Origin: Phycisphaerales bacterium
Lineage (GTDB): Bacteria > Planctomycetota > Phycisphaerae > UBA1845
NCBI GenBank assembly: GCA_020639115.1
Contig: JACKHG010000016.1
Coordinates: 1-64,000 of the forward strand
Length of the DNA: 64,000 nucleotides
Direction of reading: 5' to 3'
The notes beneath the pieces are model-generated. The model made no database searches, was not told where the DNA came from, and saw only the letters and a list, made by a program, of their open reading frames with translations. The translations under genes were made by a program, and so were the position numbers. Positions 37,703 to 46,442 of this stretch are shown here, one piece after another. How positions within the stretch are numbered: the stretch's first letter is position 1; each line of letters begins with the position of its first letter.

Positions 37703-38326
37703 TCAGGCGTTCTTGATCTGGATACTGCGGATCGTATTGGCGATGTCCTCGCAACCGTCGATCGCCCGCTCGGTGAGGTCGTAGATCTCCTTCCACTTCA
37801 TCACCACCAGCGGGTCGGACTCCTGGCGGAAGAGATCGGCCACCGCGCCGTGGTTGATCTCGTCACCCACGTTCTCGAGGTGGTGGATATCCACGAGGTC
37901 GTCGTGCAGGCCGTTCGGCTTCTTGAAGTCGCGCAGGCGGCCGACCGCCTTGGCCGTCAGGTGGCACGCCTTGACCAGCACGTCCGTCTGCTTGATCAGC
38001 GCCGGGGTCGAGGCGGGGATGTCGTAAAGATCAAAGCGCTTGGCGGCTGCATCGATCTCGTCGATCACGTCATCCATGCGCTGGATCAGCGCCTCGATGT
38101 CCTCCCGGTCGAAGGGGGTGATGAACGTGCGGTCGAGGTGGTCGTAGGTGCGGTGGGCGATTTCGTCGCCGTCGTGCTCGAGCTGGCGGATCAGCGCGAC
38201 GTAGTCCGCGCGGTGCTCGAAGTCCTGGGCCAACTGGCTGTAGGCCTCCGCCGCGCGGATGAGCAGCGCAGCGCCCCGCTCGAACAACTCGAAGAACGTC
38301 TTGTCCCGGGGAGTGATGCTGAACAT
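37703..38326 (-). CDS. DUF47/PhoU-like phosphate transport accessory protein
   Basis: 207 residues, all-helical, PhoU-like. Typical features: the LEHDGDEIAHRTYDHLDRTF segment, PFDREDIEALIQRMDDVID, and HHLENVGDEI, matching the metal-binding E/D patterns of the family. Cytoplasmic partner of the PiT transporter encoded immediately downstream; an operon of the two is likely. GGAGG stands 5 nt before the ATG at 38326. Confidence 0.93.
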   Translation of the reverse strand: MFSITPRDKTFFELFERGAALLIRAAEAYSQLAQDFEHRADYVALIRQLEHDGDEIAHRTYDHLDRTFITPFDREDIEALIQRMDDVIDEIDAAAKRFDLYDIPASTPALIKQTDVLVKACHLTAKAVGRLRDFKKPNGLHDDLVDIHHLENVGDEINHGAVADLFRQESDPLVVMKWKEIYDLTERAIDGCEDIANTIRSIQIKNA

Positions 38327-38543
38327 GTCGCCTCCGTTGGAATGAACCGCGCTAGCGCCGAAGGAGCTGTCATGCTACGGCGCGAGCGGCATCCCGCAAG
38401 GAAGCTGCGACCGTTAGCGCCGTCTTAACAACCGGCGTCGACGGGCCGGGAGGCTGTCCCGCGCGGCCGCCGCGCGTGCCCACGCGGTCACACGCCGGTA
38501 ACTTCGTCATCCGCGCCGTCGCGCCGGGCGCGGGCGCGCACCG

Positions 38544-39185
38544 TCAACTTACCCACTTGATGATCGCGAACCCGCCGATGAGCAGCACCACGAACAGCAG
38601 CGCCAGCAGGTCGAAGTAACGCTCGATGAACGCCCGCAACGGACGGCCGAAGATCCGCAGCAGCCCGGCCACCGCGATGAACCGCGCCCCGCGCCCGAAG
38701 AACGACACGATGATGAACCCCGGCAGGCTCATGTCCATTGCGCCGCTCGCGATCGTGAAAACCTTGTAGGGAATCGGCGTGAAAGCCGCGACAAGCACGA
38801 CCCAGTAGTCGTACTGGCTGTAGAGTTTGTGCACCTTCTCGTAGTACGCTTCGGCGTGGTAGGTGTGGATGATCCAGTTGCCCACCGTCTCCATCAGCGC
38901 GGCGCCGATCCCGTAACCCGCGATCCCGCCGACCACGCTGCCCGCGGTGCACAGCAACGCGAACTTCAGCCACCGCTGCCGCGCCCCCAGCACCAGGGCG
39001 ATCAGCAGCACGTCCGGCGGAATGGGGAAAAAACTGGACTCGGCGAAGGACAGCGCGAAGAGCGCCACGGCGCCGTACGGCGTCTCGGCCCAGTGCAGCA
39101 CCCAGTTGTACAGCCGCCGGTGCGGGTGTCGCCACCACGAGAGCTGCGGCGCTGCCGCCGCCGTTGATGTGTCCACGCTGTCCAT
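38544..39185 (-). CDS. DedA/SNARE-associated family inner-membrane protein (YqaA-like)
   Basis: 213 residues from ATG 39185, which has GAGG 8 nt upstream; the GTG at 39212 is an alternative. Several hydrophobic segments, with the ESSFFPIPPDVLLIALVLG re-entrant motif near 50 and AAFTPIPYKVFTIASGAM near 135, the paired E-x-x-x-P-x-P-x-x and F-T-P-x-P-x-K hallmarks of DedA proteins. DedA proteins move lipid carriers such as undecaprenyl phosphate or phospholipids across the membrane and need proton motive force; the specific lipid here is unknown. Confidence 0.9.
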   Translation of the reverse strand: MDSVDTSTAAAAPQLSWWRHPHRRLYNWVLHWAETPYGAVALFALSFAESSFFPIPPDVLLIALVLGARQRWLKFALLCTAGSVVGGIAGYGIGAALMETVGNWIIHTYHAEAYYEKVHKLYSQYDYWVVLVAAFTPIPYKVFTIASGAMDMSLPGFIIVSFFGRGARFIAVAGLLRIFGRPLRAFIERYFDLLALLFVVLLIGGFAIIKWVS

Positions 39186-39282
39186 GCCGCTCGCCTCGTA
39201 CCGCGGGTCCACCCGTCCATCCCCAGATTCAGTTCGCGGAGGATAGCAGATTCGCCGCGGTCCCGCGCGGGGGCGGGGGAGC

Positions 39283-40704
39283 CTATTCGATCATCAGCCG
39301 GGCCCCCGGCTGGACCGCGTCCAGCTTCGGCGCATTCGCCCGCAACTGCTCGGCGTCCAAGGCCCGCAGCGGCGAGATCTCCACCGTGGCCGCCGGTTCG
39401 CCGTCTTGCTCCGGCGGCACCTTCACGCCGCTTTCCGCGAGCCAGCGCAGCGCCCGCCGCACCAGGTCGCGCCGCGCCGTTTCCGGACTGTCCACACCCG
39501 TCGCGTTCTTCACCGGGCTGAAGCAGTCCCGGCGGTGCTGCTCGAGCACCAGCGTCCGCTCCGCCAGCGGGATTGCATCGAAGATGAACATCTCGAACTT
39601 CCGCGCATTCGGCTTGTCGGGCTGGACGGCCTTGCCGGTGGAGAGATCGATGTGCGCCACCTTCTTGTGCGCGATGTGCCAGGGGAGTTGCAGCGCGCCG
39701 CCGCCGGTCAGTGCGCGCACGAACTGCGGCGCCAGCATGTGGATGGCCACGCTTCCGCCGTTGAGCATGCGGGTGCCGTCCGGGTTCTTCGCCCGGGCAA
39801 GTTCCTCGGGCAGATCGGAGTACTCGATCACCTGCAGTTTGCCGCCAACCTTCGCGAAGTTGCCGACCTTTTCGAGATCGTCGACCTTCACCACGGCGAT
39901 GCTCGACATCTGCGACTGCTCCAGGGCGTGCAGGCCGATGAACAGCGGATCCGCCGGCGCAATCAGCGGGTTGTCCACCTGAAAATAACTCAACGCCTCC
40001 ACGCCGCGCATCGCCAGGTCGTCCAGCACGCCGCGCTCCGCGAGCGCGGTCAGGCTGCCCCCGTGCCCGTTCGGCGACAGGGCGACCCGGTGCCGTTCCG
40101 CCAGCAGGATCCGACCCGCGTCGTCAACCGCGGGCATGACCCCCTGCTGGAAAAACGTCACCTCGCCCGGCTCGAGCCCGAAGTACTTGTTTTCCTCGAA
40201 GTACGTGCGCGTGTCCGCATCCGTCGCCTCGCTGGTCATGATGTACCACGGCAACCGGCACCCGTAACGCTGCTGCGACGCCCGGATGTTCTCGGCGAAG
40301 AGCTGAAACAGACTCTTGTTGCTCACCGGGCCGATCGGGAACGAGCCCTTCGGCGCGTCATAGCCCAGGCGCGTTCCCTGTCCGCCGGCCACGACCATGG
40401 CTGCCACCTTGCTCGCCCGCAGCATTGCGACGCCGCGCTCGCGGGCGGTGGCATAACGCTCCACCAACGCCCCGGTCGGGTCAGCCGGGAGCACCTCGGG
40501 GGCCTCGATCTGCTTCGGGTCATAGGTGGCCTGCTCGGTGACGCCCGTGGCGGAGAGCTTCTGGACCAGCCCGAAGTCGATCCGTTCGACGTCCGCCAGC
40601 AGGGCGGACCGCTGGCCCTCGTCCAGCTCATTCCAGAAGGCAAACAGGTGTTCCTGGTCGAATTCCGCCGCTCGGGCACGCATTGTGGTCGGGTCTGCTG
40701 GCAT
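39283..40704 (-). CDS. UDP-sugar pyrophosphorylase of the eukaryotic-type UDPGP family
   Basis: 473 residues from ATG 40704. The nucleotide-binding signature VVAGGQGTRLGYDAPKG is at 104-120, followed by FPIGPVSNKSLFQLFAE and FFQQGVMPAV, all typical of UDP-N-acetylglucosamine and UDP-glucose pyrophosphorylases of the UAP1/UGP type rather than GalU or GlmU. It should make a UDP-sugar from UTP and sugar-1-phosphate; the NGHGGSLTALAERGVLDDL stretch fits UDP-HexNAc enzymes. Divergent from the DUF362 gene with a 108-bp shared promoter region. Confidence 0.92.
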   Translation of the reverse strand: MPADPTTMRARAAEFDQEHLFAFWNELDEGQRSALLADVERIDFGLVQKLSATGVTEQATYDPKQIEAPEVLPADPTGALVERYATARERGVAMLRASKVAAMVVAGGQGTRLGYDAPKGSFPIGPVSNKSLFQLFAENIRASQQRYGCRLPWYIMTSEATDADTRTYFEENKYFGLEPGEVTFFQQGVMPAVDDAGRILLAERHRVALSPNGHGGSLTALAERGVLDDLAMRGVEALSYFQVDNPLIAPADPLFIGLHALEQSQMSSIAVVKVDDLEKVGNFAKVGGKLQVIEYSDLPEELARAKNPDGTRMLNGGSVAIHMLAPQFVRALTGGGALQLPWHIAHKKVAHIDLSTGKAVQPDKPNARKFEMFIFDAIPLAERTLVLEQHRRDCFSPVKNATGVDSPETARRDLVRRALRWLAESGVKVPPEQDGEPAATVEISPLRALDAEQLRANAPKLDAVQPGARLMIE

Positions 40705-40812
40705 GATCGGGACTCGGTCTGTTGGGCGTCTGATAGGGTGTTCATACCCCCTGCGGGGCACGCCGATACCTATAGAGAGCCCGGAAATAGGTGTCAAACG
40801 AGCACGGCTGAT

Positions 40813-41829
40813 ATGACTGCGGACCGACTCCCAACCGAGGAATCTCACGACGGCCCAAGCCCCAACGGAGGCCTGTCGCGCCGCGATTTCCTCGTGCGCA
40901 GCGCACTGGTGGCCGGCACCGCCTCAATCGCGGGCCGTACCCCGGCTGTGCTTGCCAGCCAGCCGTCTCAGCCGCCGCCGGAGCAGCTTCCGGATGTCGT
41001 GCAGGTTCGCTCCAACGAGGTCGTCACCCTGCGTGGCCTCCACGAGGGCGTGCTGCTCGATATGCTCAACCTGCTGCTTCGGCAGCTCACCAACCGCCCG
41101 CCAGCCGATGCCTGGCGCACGATCCTCCACCCCGACGATGTCATCGGCCTGAAGTTCAACAGCAGCGGGGCGGACGGACTGGGTACGACCGATTCGCTGA
41201 TGCGCGTGCTCGTGCAGTCGCTGACGGACGCCGGCTTCGCGCCGGAACGGATGATCGCGGTGGAAGTCTCTGCCGCCATCCGGGCGGAGACCCGTACACT
41301 GGCGCCGATCGAGGGTTGGAACGAGCGTGTCCTGGACTTCGGCAGCGGCACCGATCAACTCGCGGCCTGGCTGGATAGGGTGACTGCGATCATCAACGTG
41401 CCGTTCCTCAAGACGCACAACATCGCGGGCATGACCGCGTGCCTGAAGAACCTGTCCCACGCGCTGGTGAAGCATCCTGCCCAGTTTCACGCCAATGCCT
41501 GTTCGCCGTACATCGGCGACATCGTGGCCCTGCCCGCCATTCGCAGCAAACTGCGTCTGCATCTGGTGAACGCGTTGCGGGTGGTATTTGACGGCGGTCC
41601 CAGTGCTGTCGAGGAGTGCATCTGGGACGCCGGCGTGCTGCTGGGGGGGAAGGACCCGGTTGCGCTGGATTGCGTCGGACTGCAGTTGATCGATCGGGTG
41701 CGGATGGCTCTGAACCTGCCGCCGATCAGCGGGCCGGAAGGGCCGCCCGCGTACCTCGCGGCAGCCGCCGATCGCGGTCTGGGCACCGACCGGTTGCACG
41801 TGATCCGCGTCCATAAAGCAGAGATTTAA
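40813..41829 (+). CDS. Tat-exported DUF362-family protein
   Basis: 338 residues from ATG 40813. Twin-arginine signal LSRRDFLVRSALVAGTASIA at about 21-40, so it is exported folded. The body has the DUF362 pattern: DDVIGLKFN, INVPFLKTHNIAGMTACLKN and a C-terminal LLGGKDPVALDCVGLQLID. DUF362 proteins often accompany iron-sulfur or redox systems; this copy has no ferredoxin Cys clusters. Function unknown. Confidence 0.88.
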   Translation: MTADRLPTEESHDGPSPNGGLSRRDFLVRSALVAGTASIAGRTPAVLASQPSQPPPEQLPDVVQVRSNEVVTLRGLHEGVLLDMLNLLLRQLTNRPPADAWRTILHPDDVIGLKFNSSGADGLGTTDSLMRVLVQSLTDAGFAPERMIAVEVSAAIRAETRTLAPIEGWNERVLDFGSGTDQLAAWLDRVTAIINVPFLKTHNIAGMTACLKNLSHALVKHPAQFHANACSPYIGDIVALPAIRSKLRLHLVNALRVVFDGGPSAVEECIWDAGVLLGGKDPVALDCVGLQLIDRVRMALNLPPISGPEGPPAYLAAAADRGLGTDRLHVIRVHKAEI

Positions 41830-42116
41830 TCCTGCGGCACTCGATTAAGTCGAATATTGTCGCAGAATGTCGCCTCTCATCGCTGAAATGGCCGACAGGA
41901 TGATTGACCGCTACGAAAAGCGTTGGTAGTATTATTGGTAAGTGAGACTGCGGCCCTGGGAATCCGCCGATATATTTCGATTTGAGTAGCCATCATAAAT
42001 TCATTCCCCATTTGGCTGGTCGGGCGATTGCCCGCAGGCCCCGGTGAAGTAAGCCCGATTCCCACCCTCCGCAATCCCACCTGAGAATGCCGCGGTTTCT
42101 GTGTGCCGGCGGCATT

Positions 42117-42134
42117 CGCGACGCAAGCGTCGCG
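42117..42134. repeat. Perfect 8-bp inverted repeat
   Basis: CGCGACGC / GCGTCGCG around a 2-nt AA centre. First of three palindromes upstream of the pseudopilin gene. Confidence 0.65.
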
Positions 42135-42288
42135 GGGTGTTGCCCTGCGCCGGGATTTTCCGGCCCGGGCGGCAATTGAGCCCGCGGCCGCCGTGTGGTC
42201 CGCTCCGACACGCACAAGCCTGTCCACAGCGGGCGCTGCGCGGGACTCTGCGTCGGCGACGCAGTCGCCTCATTCTGACGTGAAAAAT

Positions 42289-42310
42289 CCGTCCCGAGCG
42301 CTCGGGACGG
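42289..42310. repeat. Perfect 22-bp palindrome
   Basis: CCGTCCCGAGC followed directly by its reverse complement, with no spacer, 187 bp before the pseudopilin gene. It could be a repressor operator, a recombination or restriction site, or a dispersed palindromic repeat. Confidence 0.8.
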
Positions 42311-42497
42311 TAGCAGTGTTGTGGCAAGCGTCGTGACGTGTTATCAGACGTGCCCGAGCAGAACCAGATGGCGATCGAGCCATCTCCAGCCTTTGGCAAT
42401 TATGGTCTGATCATTCGCTTACACACGGTCACGCGGACGCGGCGCGGCGCCACCGCAGCACCAGGACAGGTTTTCCTGTGATGAGGAGTCAGGACAC

Positions 42498-43508
42498 ATG
42501 AACAAGAGAAGGAAGGCATTTACACTGATCGAGCTGCTCGTGGTGGTTGCCATCATCGCGCTGCTGATCTCGATCCTGCTGCCCTCGTTGTCGCGTGCTC
42601 GCGAGTTGAGCAAGCGCCTCGTGTGCGGCAGCAACGTCAAGGGCATGGGCACGGCGTTCAAGATCTACGCCAACGACTACAACGAGAACTGGCCCACGGT
42701 TCCCCATGCCAAGAGCACGTCGGCGCCGTTCTCGGTGACCTGGGTGGATCCGAACGACTCGGAAAGCGTGGCGATGATCGGCTTCGACTACATCTCCGCG
42801 CCGGTTACGCCGGCTCCGGCTCCGGGCGCCAAGCCGTTGCGTTACCAGCAGTCCGTGTCCGACACCTCGTCGGGCACCGCGTCCACGACGCTGTCGACCA
42901 CCCGCAACATGTGGATCCTGGTCCGCTCCGGCGACGTGACGCCCAAGCAGTACGTCTGCCCGAGTTCGGGTGACTCGGTGGCCAACGAGCAGAACATCGA
43001 CCTGTACTACGACTTTAAAGGCAAGTCGAACGTGAGCTACGGCTACCAGGTGCCCTACGGCCCGTATTCCAGCCGCGCCAGCGAGGACATCGACCCGCGC
43101 CTGGCGGTGGCCGCCGACAAGGGGCCCTACTCTGCCGCTACGCCGCTGACCAGTCTCCCGGCGGACGACACGACCAATTGGAAGGCCGCCACTGGTTTTG
43201 ACTCGCCGCAGGACTGGCGCCGTTTCAACTCGGCGAACCACGGTGGTTCCGGATCCGGTGAAGGGCAGAACGTCCTGTACGGTGACGGTCACGCGACCTT
43301 CGAGAAGACCCCGAACGTGGGCATCGACAAGGACAACATCTATACCAAGATGGGCGTGATCACCACGAGTACGGGCATCGCCAACATCACGCCGATGGCC
43401 AGCGGCATGCTGCCGTCGAATCGGGCCGCCAATGGGTCGTACTATCCGGGCTACCACTCGCTCAATGGTACCGCGGATGCATCGACCGACTCGCTGATCT
43501 TCCCGTAG
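42498..43508 (+). CDS. Prepilin-like (pseudopilin) protein with H-X9-DG motif
   Basis: 336 residues. Short basic leader and class III signal FTLIELLVVVAIIALLISIL (prepilin peptidase cuts before Phe8), then the amphipathic pilin helix. The C-terminal GQNVLYGDGHATFEK is the H-X9-DG-type motif seen in the many planctomycete pseudopilins. GAGGAG lies about 11 nt before ATG 42498. The product should be assembled or displayed by a type IV pilus/type II secretion-like system. It stands alone here and ends in a strong terminator, so it is probably made in quantity. Confidence 0.92.
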   Translation: MNKRRKAFTLIELLVVVAIIALLISILLPSLSRARELSKRLVCGSNVKGMGTAFKIYANDYNENWPTVPHAKSTSAPFSVTWVDPNDSESVAMIGFDYISAPVTPAPAPGAKPLRYQQSVSDTSSGTASTTLSTTRNMWILVRSGDVTPKQYVCPSSGDSVANEQNIDLYYDFKGKSNVSYGYQVPYGPYSSRASEDIDPRLAVAADKGPYSAATPLTSLPADDTTNWKAATGFDSPQDWRRFNSANHGGSGSGEGQNVLYGDGHATFEKTPNVGIDKDNIYTKMGVITTSTGIANITPMASGMLPSNRAANGSYYPGYHSLNGTADASTDSLIFP

Positions 43509-43546
43509 TCGCGGCCTTCGCGATTCAGTGAATCGTGCGAATTGAA

Positions 43547-43591
43547 CGTCGGCGGCAGGAGTCACGAGCTTCTGCCGCCGACGCTGTTTTT
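43547..43591 (+). terminator. Rho-independent terminator of the pseudopilin gene
   Basis: Perfect 12-bp stem CGTCGGCGGCAG / CTGCCGCCGACG, 13-nt loop, followed after CTG by five T. Ends the single-gene transcript before the Nudix gene. Confidence 0.9.
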
Positions 43592-43623
43592 CGAGAGCCC
43601 CGGCGCTTACAGTAGCACCCCTC

Positions 43624-44094
43624 ATGCCCGAGAACCCCATGCAGCGGATACCGTCTGCGGAACCGCAGCCGCAATGTGCCCCGCCGTCGCCTCAGCCCGA
43701 TTGTGTGTTCGGGGTGGTCGGCGTCCTGGAACGGGACGGGAGATTCCTGCTCATCCAGCGCAGCCGCTATGTACGTGCACCGGGCATGTGGTGCTTTGCC
43801 GGCGGCACGATCGAGCCGGGGGAGAGTCCTGCCGACGCGGTCGTCCGGGAGTTTCACGAGGAGCTCGGCATGACGGTCTCAGCCGGGGAGCGGCTGTGGA
43901 CTTGGCTGCGGGACGACGGCATGCTCCACCTGGAGTGGCGGCGGGTCCACTGGGCCGGTGGGGCGCTGCGGCTGAATCCGCTCGAGGTCTGCGCCCTGCG
44001 TTGGCTGTTGGAGGCCGAGATCCGCGCGCACCCTGAGATGCTCGCGAACAACGTGCACTTCCTGGACAGCCTGCGCGCCAGCCGGCACGGCTGA
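43624..44094 (+). CDS. Nudix hydrolase
   Basis: 156 residues. The full Nudix box G-x5-E-x7-R-E-x-x-E-E-x-G is present at 61-83 (GGTIEPGESPADAVV then REFHEELGM). The N-terminal 25 residues are Pro-rich and unconserved. It hydrolyses a nucleoside diphosphate linked to another moiety; the substrate cannot be read from the sequence, but the 8-oxo-dGTPase/MutT-like size fits. ATG 43624. Confidence 0.92.
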   Translation: MPENPMQRIPSAEPQPQCAPPSPQPDCVFGVVGVLERDGRFLLIQRSRYVRAPGMWCFAGGTIEPGESPADAVVREFHEELGMTVSAGERLWTWLRDDGMLHLEWRRVHWAGGALRLNPLEVCALRWLLEAEIRAHPEMLANNVHFLDSLRASRHG

Positions 44095-44125
44095 CGCCAC
44101 CACCTCTACTGACTCGTGACCCAAC

Positions 44126-44156
44126 AAAAAGCCCGCGGACGAAGCGTCCGCGGGCT
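44126..44156 (-). terminator. Rho-independent terminator of the aminotransferase gene
   Basis: Perfect 12-bp stem AGCCCGCGGACG / CGTCCGCGGGCT with a 3-nt loop and TTTTT on the minus-strand side. It also lies after the convergent Nudix gene and could end both transcripts. Confidence 0.9.
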
Positions 44157-44191
44157 GGTGGTTTGTCGTGCTGGGATGTTGCGCCCGGACG

Positions 44192-45337
44192 TCACAAGGT
44201 CTTGGCGAAGACCTCCTGGGCGGCCTTGAGGCCGGCGCCGATGGTGAACTTGTGGCCCAGGCCCTTGAGCGTGAGTTCGAGCGCCCCGATGACCGCGAGC
44301 GTGTCTCCGGCGTCCATGTAGCCCATGTGGCCGATGCGGATCACCTTGCCCTTCAGGTCGTCCTGGCCGCCGGCGATCTGCATGCCGTGCACGCCGCGCA
44401 TGGTCTTGCGCAGAGCCGCCTCATCGACGCCGTCCGGCACCCACATCGCGGTCACAGAGTCCGAGGGGCTCTGGCTGAAGACCTTCATGCCGATCGCCGT
44501 GGCGGCTGCCCGCGTGGCGTCGGCGAGCATGCGCGTTTCCTTCCAGACGTTCTCGATGCCGCGCTGTTTGACGCCGCGCAGCACCTGCTGCAGGCCGAGC
44601 ACGAGCGTGTTGGCCGGCGTGTAGGGGTTGTCCCAAGTGCGCAGCGATTTGCGGTGGGCCTTCAGGTCGTTGTAGAACGCCTTGCAGTCGGCCTCGTCGA
44701 TGCGCTTCCACGCCTTTGGCGCGACGCAGCAGAACGCCAGTCCCGGGGGCAACATCAGCGCCTTCTGCGAGCCGGTGAAGGCGATGTCGATGCCCCACTC
44801 GTCGAACTTCATGGGCATGCATCCGCAGCTCGTGATGCAGTCGGTGATGAGCAGCGCCCCGCGTTTCTGCGTCACCTTGGCCAGGGCTTCGATGTCGGTC
44901 AGCGTCGCGGTGGAGGTCTCGGAATGCACGCAGATCACCGTGTCGATCTTGGGATCGGCGTCCATCAGGCGGTTCAGCTCGTCGGCGCTGAGCGCGGTGC
45001 CCCAGGGGACCTGGTGGTCGACGTAATCCAGGCCGAATGCCTTGCACACCTTGCCCCAGCGCTCGCCGAACTTGCCGTTGTTGATGTTCAGCGCCTTGTT
45101 CTTGCCGGGATGAATCGCCGAGACGATGGCGCCCTCGCCGGCGCAGGTGCCCGAGCCGGTCATCACCAGCGGGTCGCCCTGCTCGGTCTGGAACAGGTAG
45201 CGCAGCAGATCGGTCACGTCCGCGAGCATGTCGCGGTAGAACGCCGTGCGATGGTGCTCCATGGGCCGAGCCATGCTCAGCAGGACATCTTCGGGCACCA
45301 TCACCGGCCCGGGGGTGAACAGACGGATTTTCTTCAT
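44192..45337 (-). CDS. Class V aminotransferase (serine/alanine-glyoxylate type)
   Basis: 381 residues, usual for the alanine-glyoxylate/serine-pyruvate aminotransferase group. PLP landmarks: TGSGTCAGEGAI (phosphate site), Asp166 (LLITDCITSCG), and PLP lysine Lys192 in TGSQKALMLPPG. FTPGPVMVPE at the N-terminus is conserved. GGGAGG lies about 10 nt before ATG 45337. Likely glyoxylate detoxification or serine/glycine exchange. Some family members are phosphoserine or aspartate aminotransferase-like, so the substrate is open. Confidence 0.93.
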   Translation of the reverse strand: MKKIRLFTPGPVMVPEDVLLSMARPMEHHRTAFYRDMLADVTDLLRYLFQTEQGDPLVMTGSGTCAGEGAIVSAIHPGKNKALNINNGKFGERWGKVCKAFGLDYVDHQVPWGTALSADELNRLMDADPKIDTVICVHSETSTATLTDIEALAKVTQKRGALLITDCITSCGCMPMKFDEWGIDIAFTGSQKALMLPPGLAFCCVAPKAWKRIDEADCKAFYNDLKAHRKSLRTWDNPYTPANTLVLGLQQVLRGVKQRGIENVWKETRMLADATRAAATAIGMKVFSQSPSDSVTAMWVPDGVDEAALRKTMRGVHGMQIAGGQDDLKGKVIRIGHMGYMDAGDTLAVIGALELTLKGLGHKFTIGAGLKAAQEVFAKTL

Positions 45338-45575
45338 GGCGACGTGCCTCCCTCGATTTCGGGTTCGATACTCCGGATCGCATCACGTAGCGATCGCGGA
45401 GTCCGCGGACAGCGGAACGAACCAGCCCGATTATAGTGGAGAAACGGGGGCGGCTGAACCCGACGGCGCGCGATTTCGCGACGGGTGGCGCCCGTGCGGC
45501 GATCGGGTCGGCGGTGGCTCGTGATTCAGGTGAGCGCGTCGTGGGGAGGGGGGCACGGTCGGCAGCGACGGATGC

Positions 45576-46442
45576 TCACGGGCGGTCGAGGCTTTCAAAT
45601 ACGCTCAGGATGCGGTTGGGGCCGTTGAAGGGCAGGCGGCCGACGTCGACGGTGTATTCGCCGTTGTGGTTGCGGTGTGAAGCGGCGTGTCCGTCGGCGT
45701 AGCCGGCGTTGATCCACTCCTGGCGGTGGTTGGTGCGGTTGACGATGCCGTAGGCGGCGAGGGGAACGGTGGTGAGGAAGTTCTGGTCGATGATCAGGGC
45801 GCGGATGCGGTTGCCTTGGGTGTTGAGCCCCAGGTTTTCGAGGGCGATGTGGTCATCCCAGAGGTGGTGGGGCGTGTTGATGGTGGTGAGCGTGTTGGAG
45901 CCATGGCGGTAGTAGTAGCTGCAGATCGCCTGCTTGTGACCGACCTTGGCCAGTTCGCGTTTGGCGTCGACGGGTTCGTCGGCGCCGGGGCAGAAGAGGA
46001 CCGCGGGGTTGCGGCCCAGGTGGCCGGCGAGCAGCAGGCCGAGGGCCATGGGCCGGCCGTCGCTCAGCGAGAGCTGGCTCGTGACGAGTCCGGTGACGGG
46101 GTAGAGGCTGGAGGGGCTGGGCGGCGGCGCGGTCGGGCCGTAGGGGATGCGGCCGTTGTTCTCCACGGCGTACGCCTGAATCGCGGTGAGCGTGCTCTTC
46201 ACCTGGCTCAGGCACGCCGTGCGCTTGGCGGCCCGTCGCGCGTTGGCCAGCGACGGCACCGCGATCGCCGCGAGCAGCGCGACGATGGTGATCACCACGA
46301 GCAGCTCGATCAGGGTAAACCCAACAGAACCCAGCCGCGCGCCGAAAAAGGGTCCTGACACCTTTTTTCCCACCTTTTTTTGCGCAGGGCCCGGGTTGGG
46401 GCTGGCTGGCGGGCGCGCAGGATGGTGCGGTCGGCGGCGCAT
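45576..46442 (-). CDS. Pseudopilin with unusually long leader
   Basis: 288 residues. The class III signal GFTLIELLVVITIVALLAAI begins at about residue 41, so the leader is very long (usual 6-10). The ATG abuts the stop of the upstream dockerin-like gene (TAGATG), which supports the start by coupling. The leader DNA contains runs of seven and six A; a shorter leader starting downstream cannot be excluded. After the pilin helix comes a globular domain with the RTACLSQVKSTLTAIQAYAV pattern and a C-terminal YADGHAASH resembling the H-X9-DG end. No close functional assignment. Confidence 0.85.
   Translation of the reverse strand: MRRRPHHPARPPASPNPGPAQKKVGKKVSGPFFGARLGSVGFTLIELLVVITIVALLAAIAVPSLANARRAAKRTACLSQVKSTLTAIQAYAVENNGRIPYGPTAPPPSPSSLYPVTGLVTSQLSLSDGRPMALGLLLAGHLGRNPAVLFCPGADEPVDAKRELAKVGHKQAICSYYYRHGSNTLTTINTPHHLWDDHIALENLGLNTQGNRIRALIIDQNFLTTVPLAAYGIVNRTNHRQEWINAGYADGHAASHRNHNGEYTVDVGRLPFNGPNRILSVFESLDRP

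Larger units (their letters stand above)
41830..42497. other. 668-bp gene-free region rich in palindromes
   Basis: Lies between the DUF362 gene and a pseudopilin gene. It contains three perfect inverted repeats (42117-42134, 42248-42264, 42289-42310) within 200 bp, and an AT-rich stretch at about 41860-42000 that may hold a promoter. No supported ORF. Confidence 0.5.

Noticed and set aside
39406..40812. N-terminal extension of the DUF362 ORF to 39406
   Set aside because: It overlaps the UDP-sugar pyrophosphorylase gene antisense; the Tat signal begins just after ATG 40813.
46357..46385. Runs of seven and six A in the leader of the pseudopilin at 45576-46442 as a slippage-controlled phase switch
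   Set aside because: The downstream frame is intact, the start is coupled to the preceding stop, and no population data are available to show length variation.
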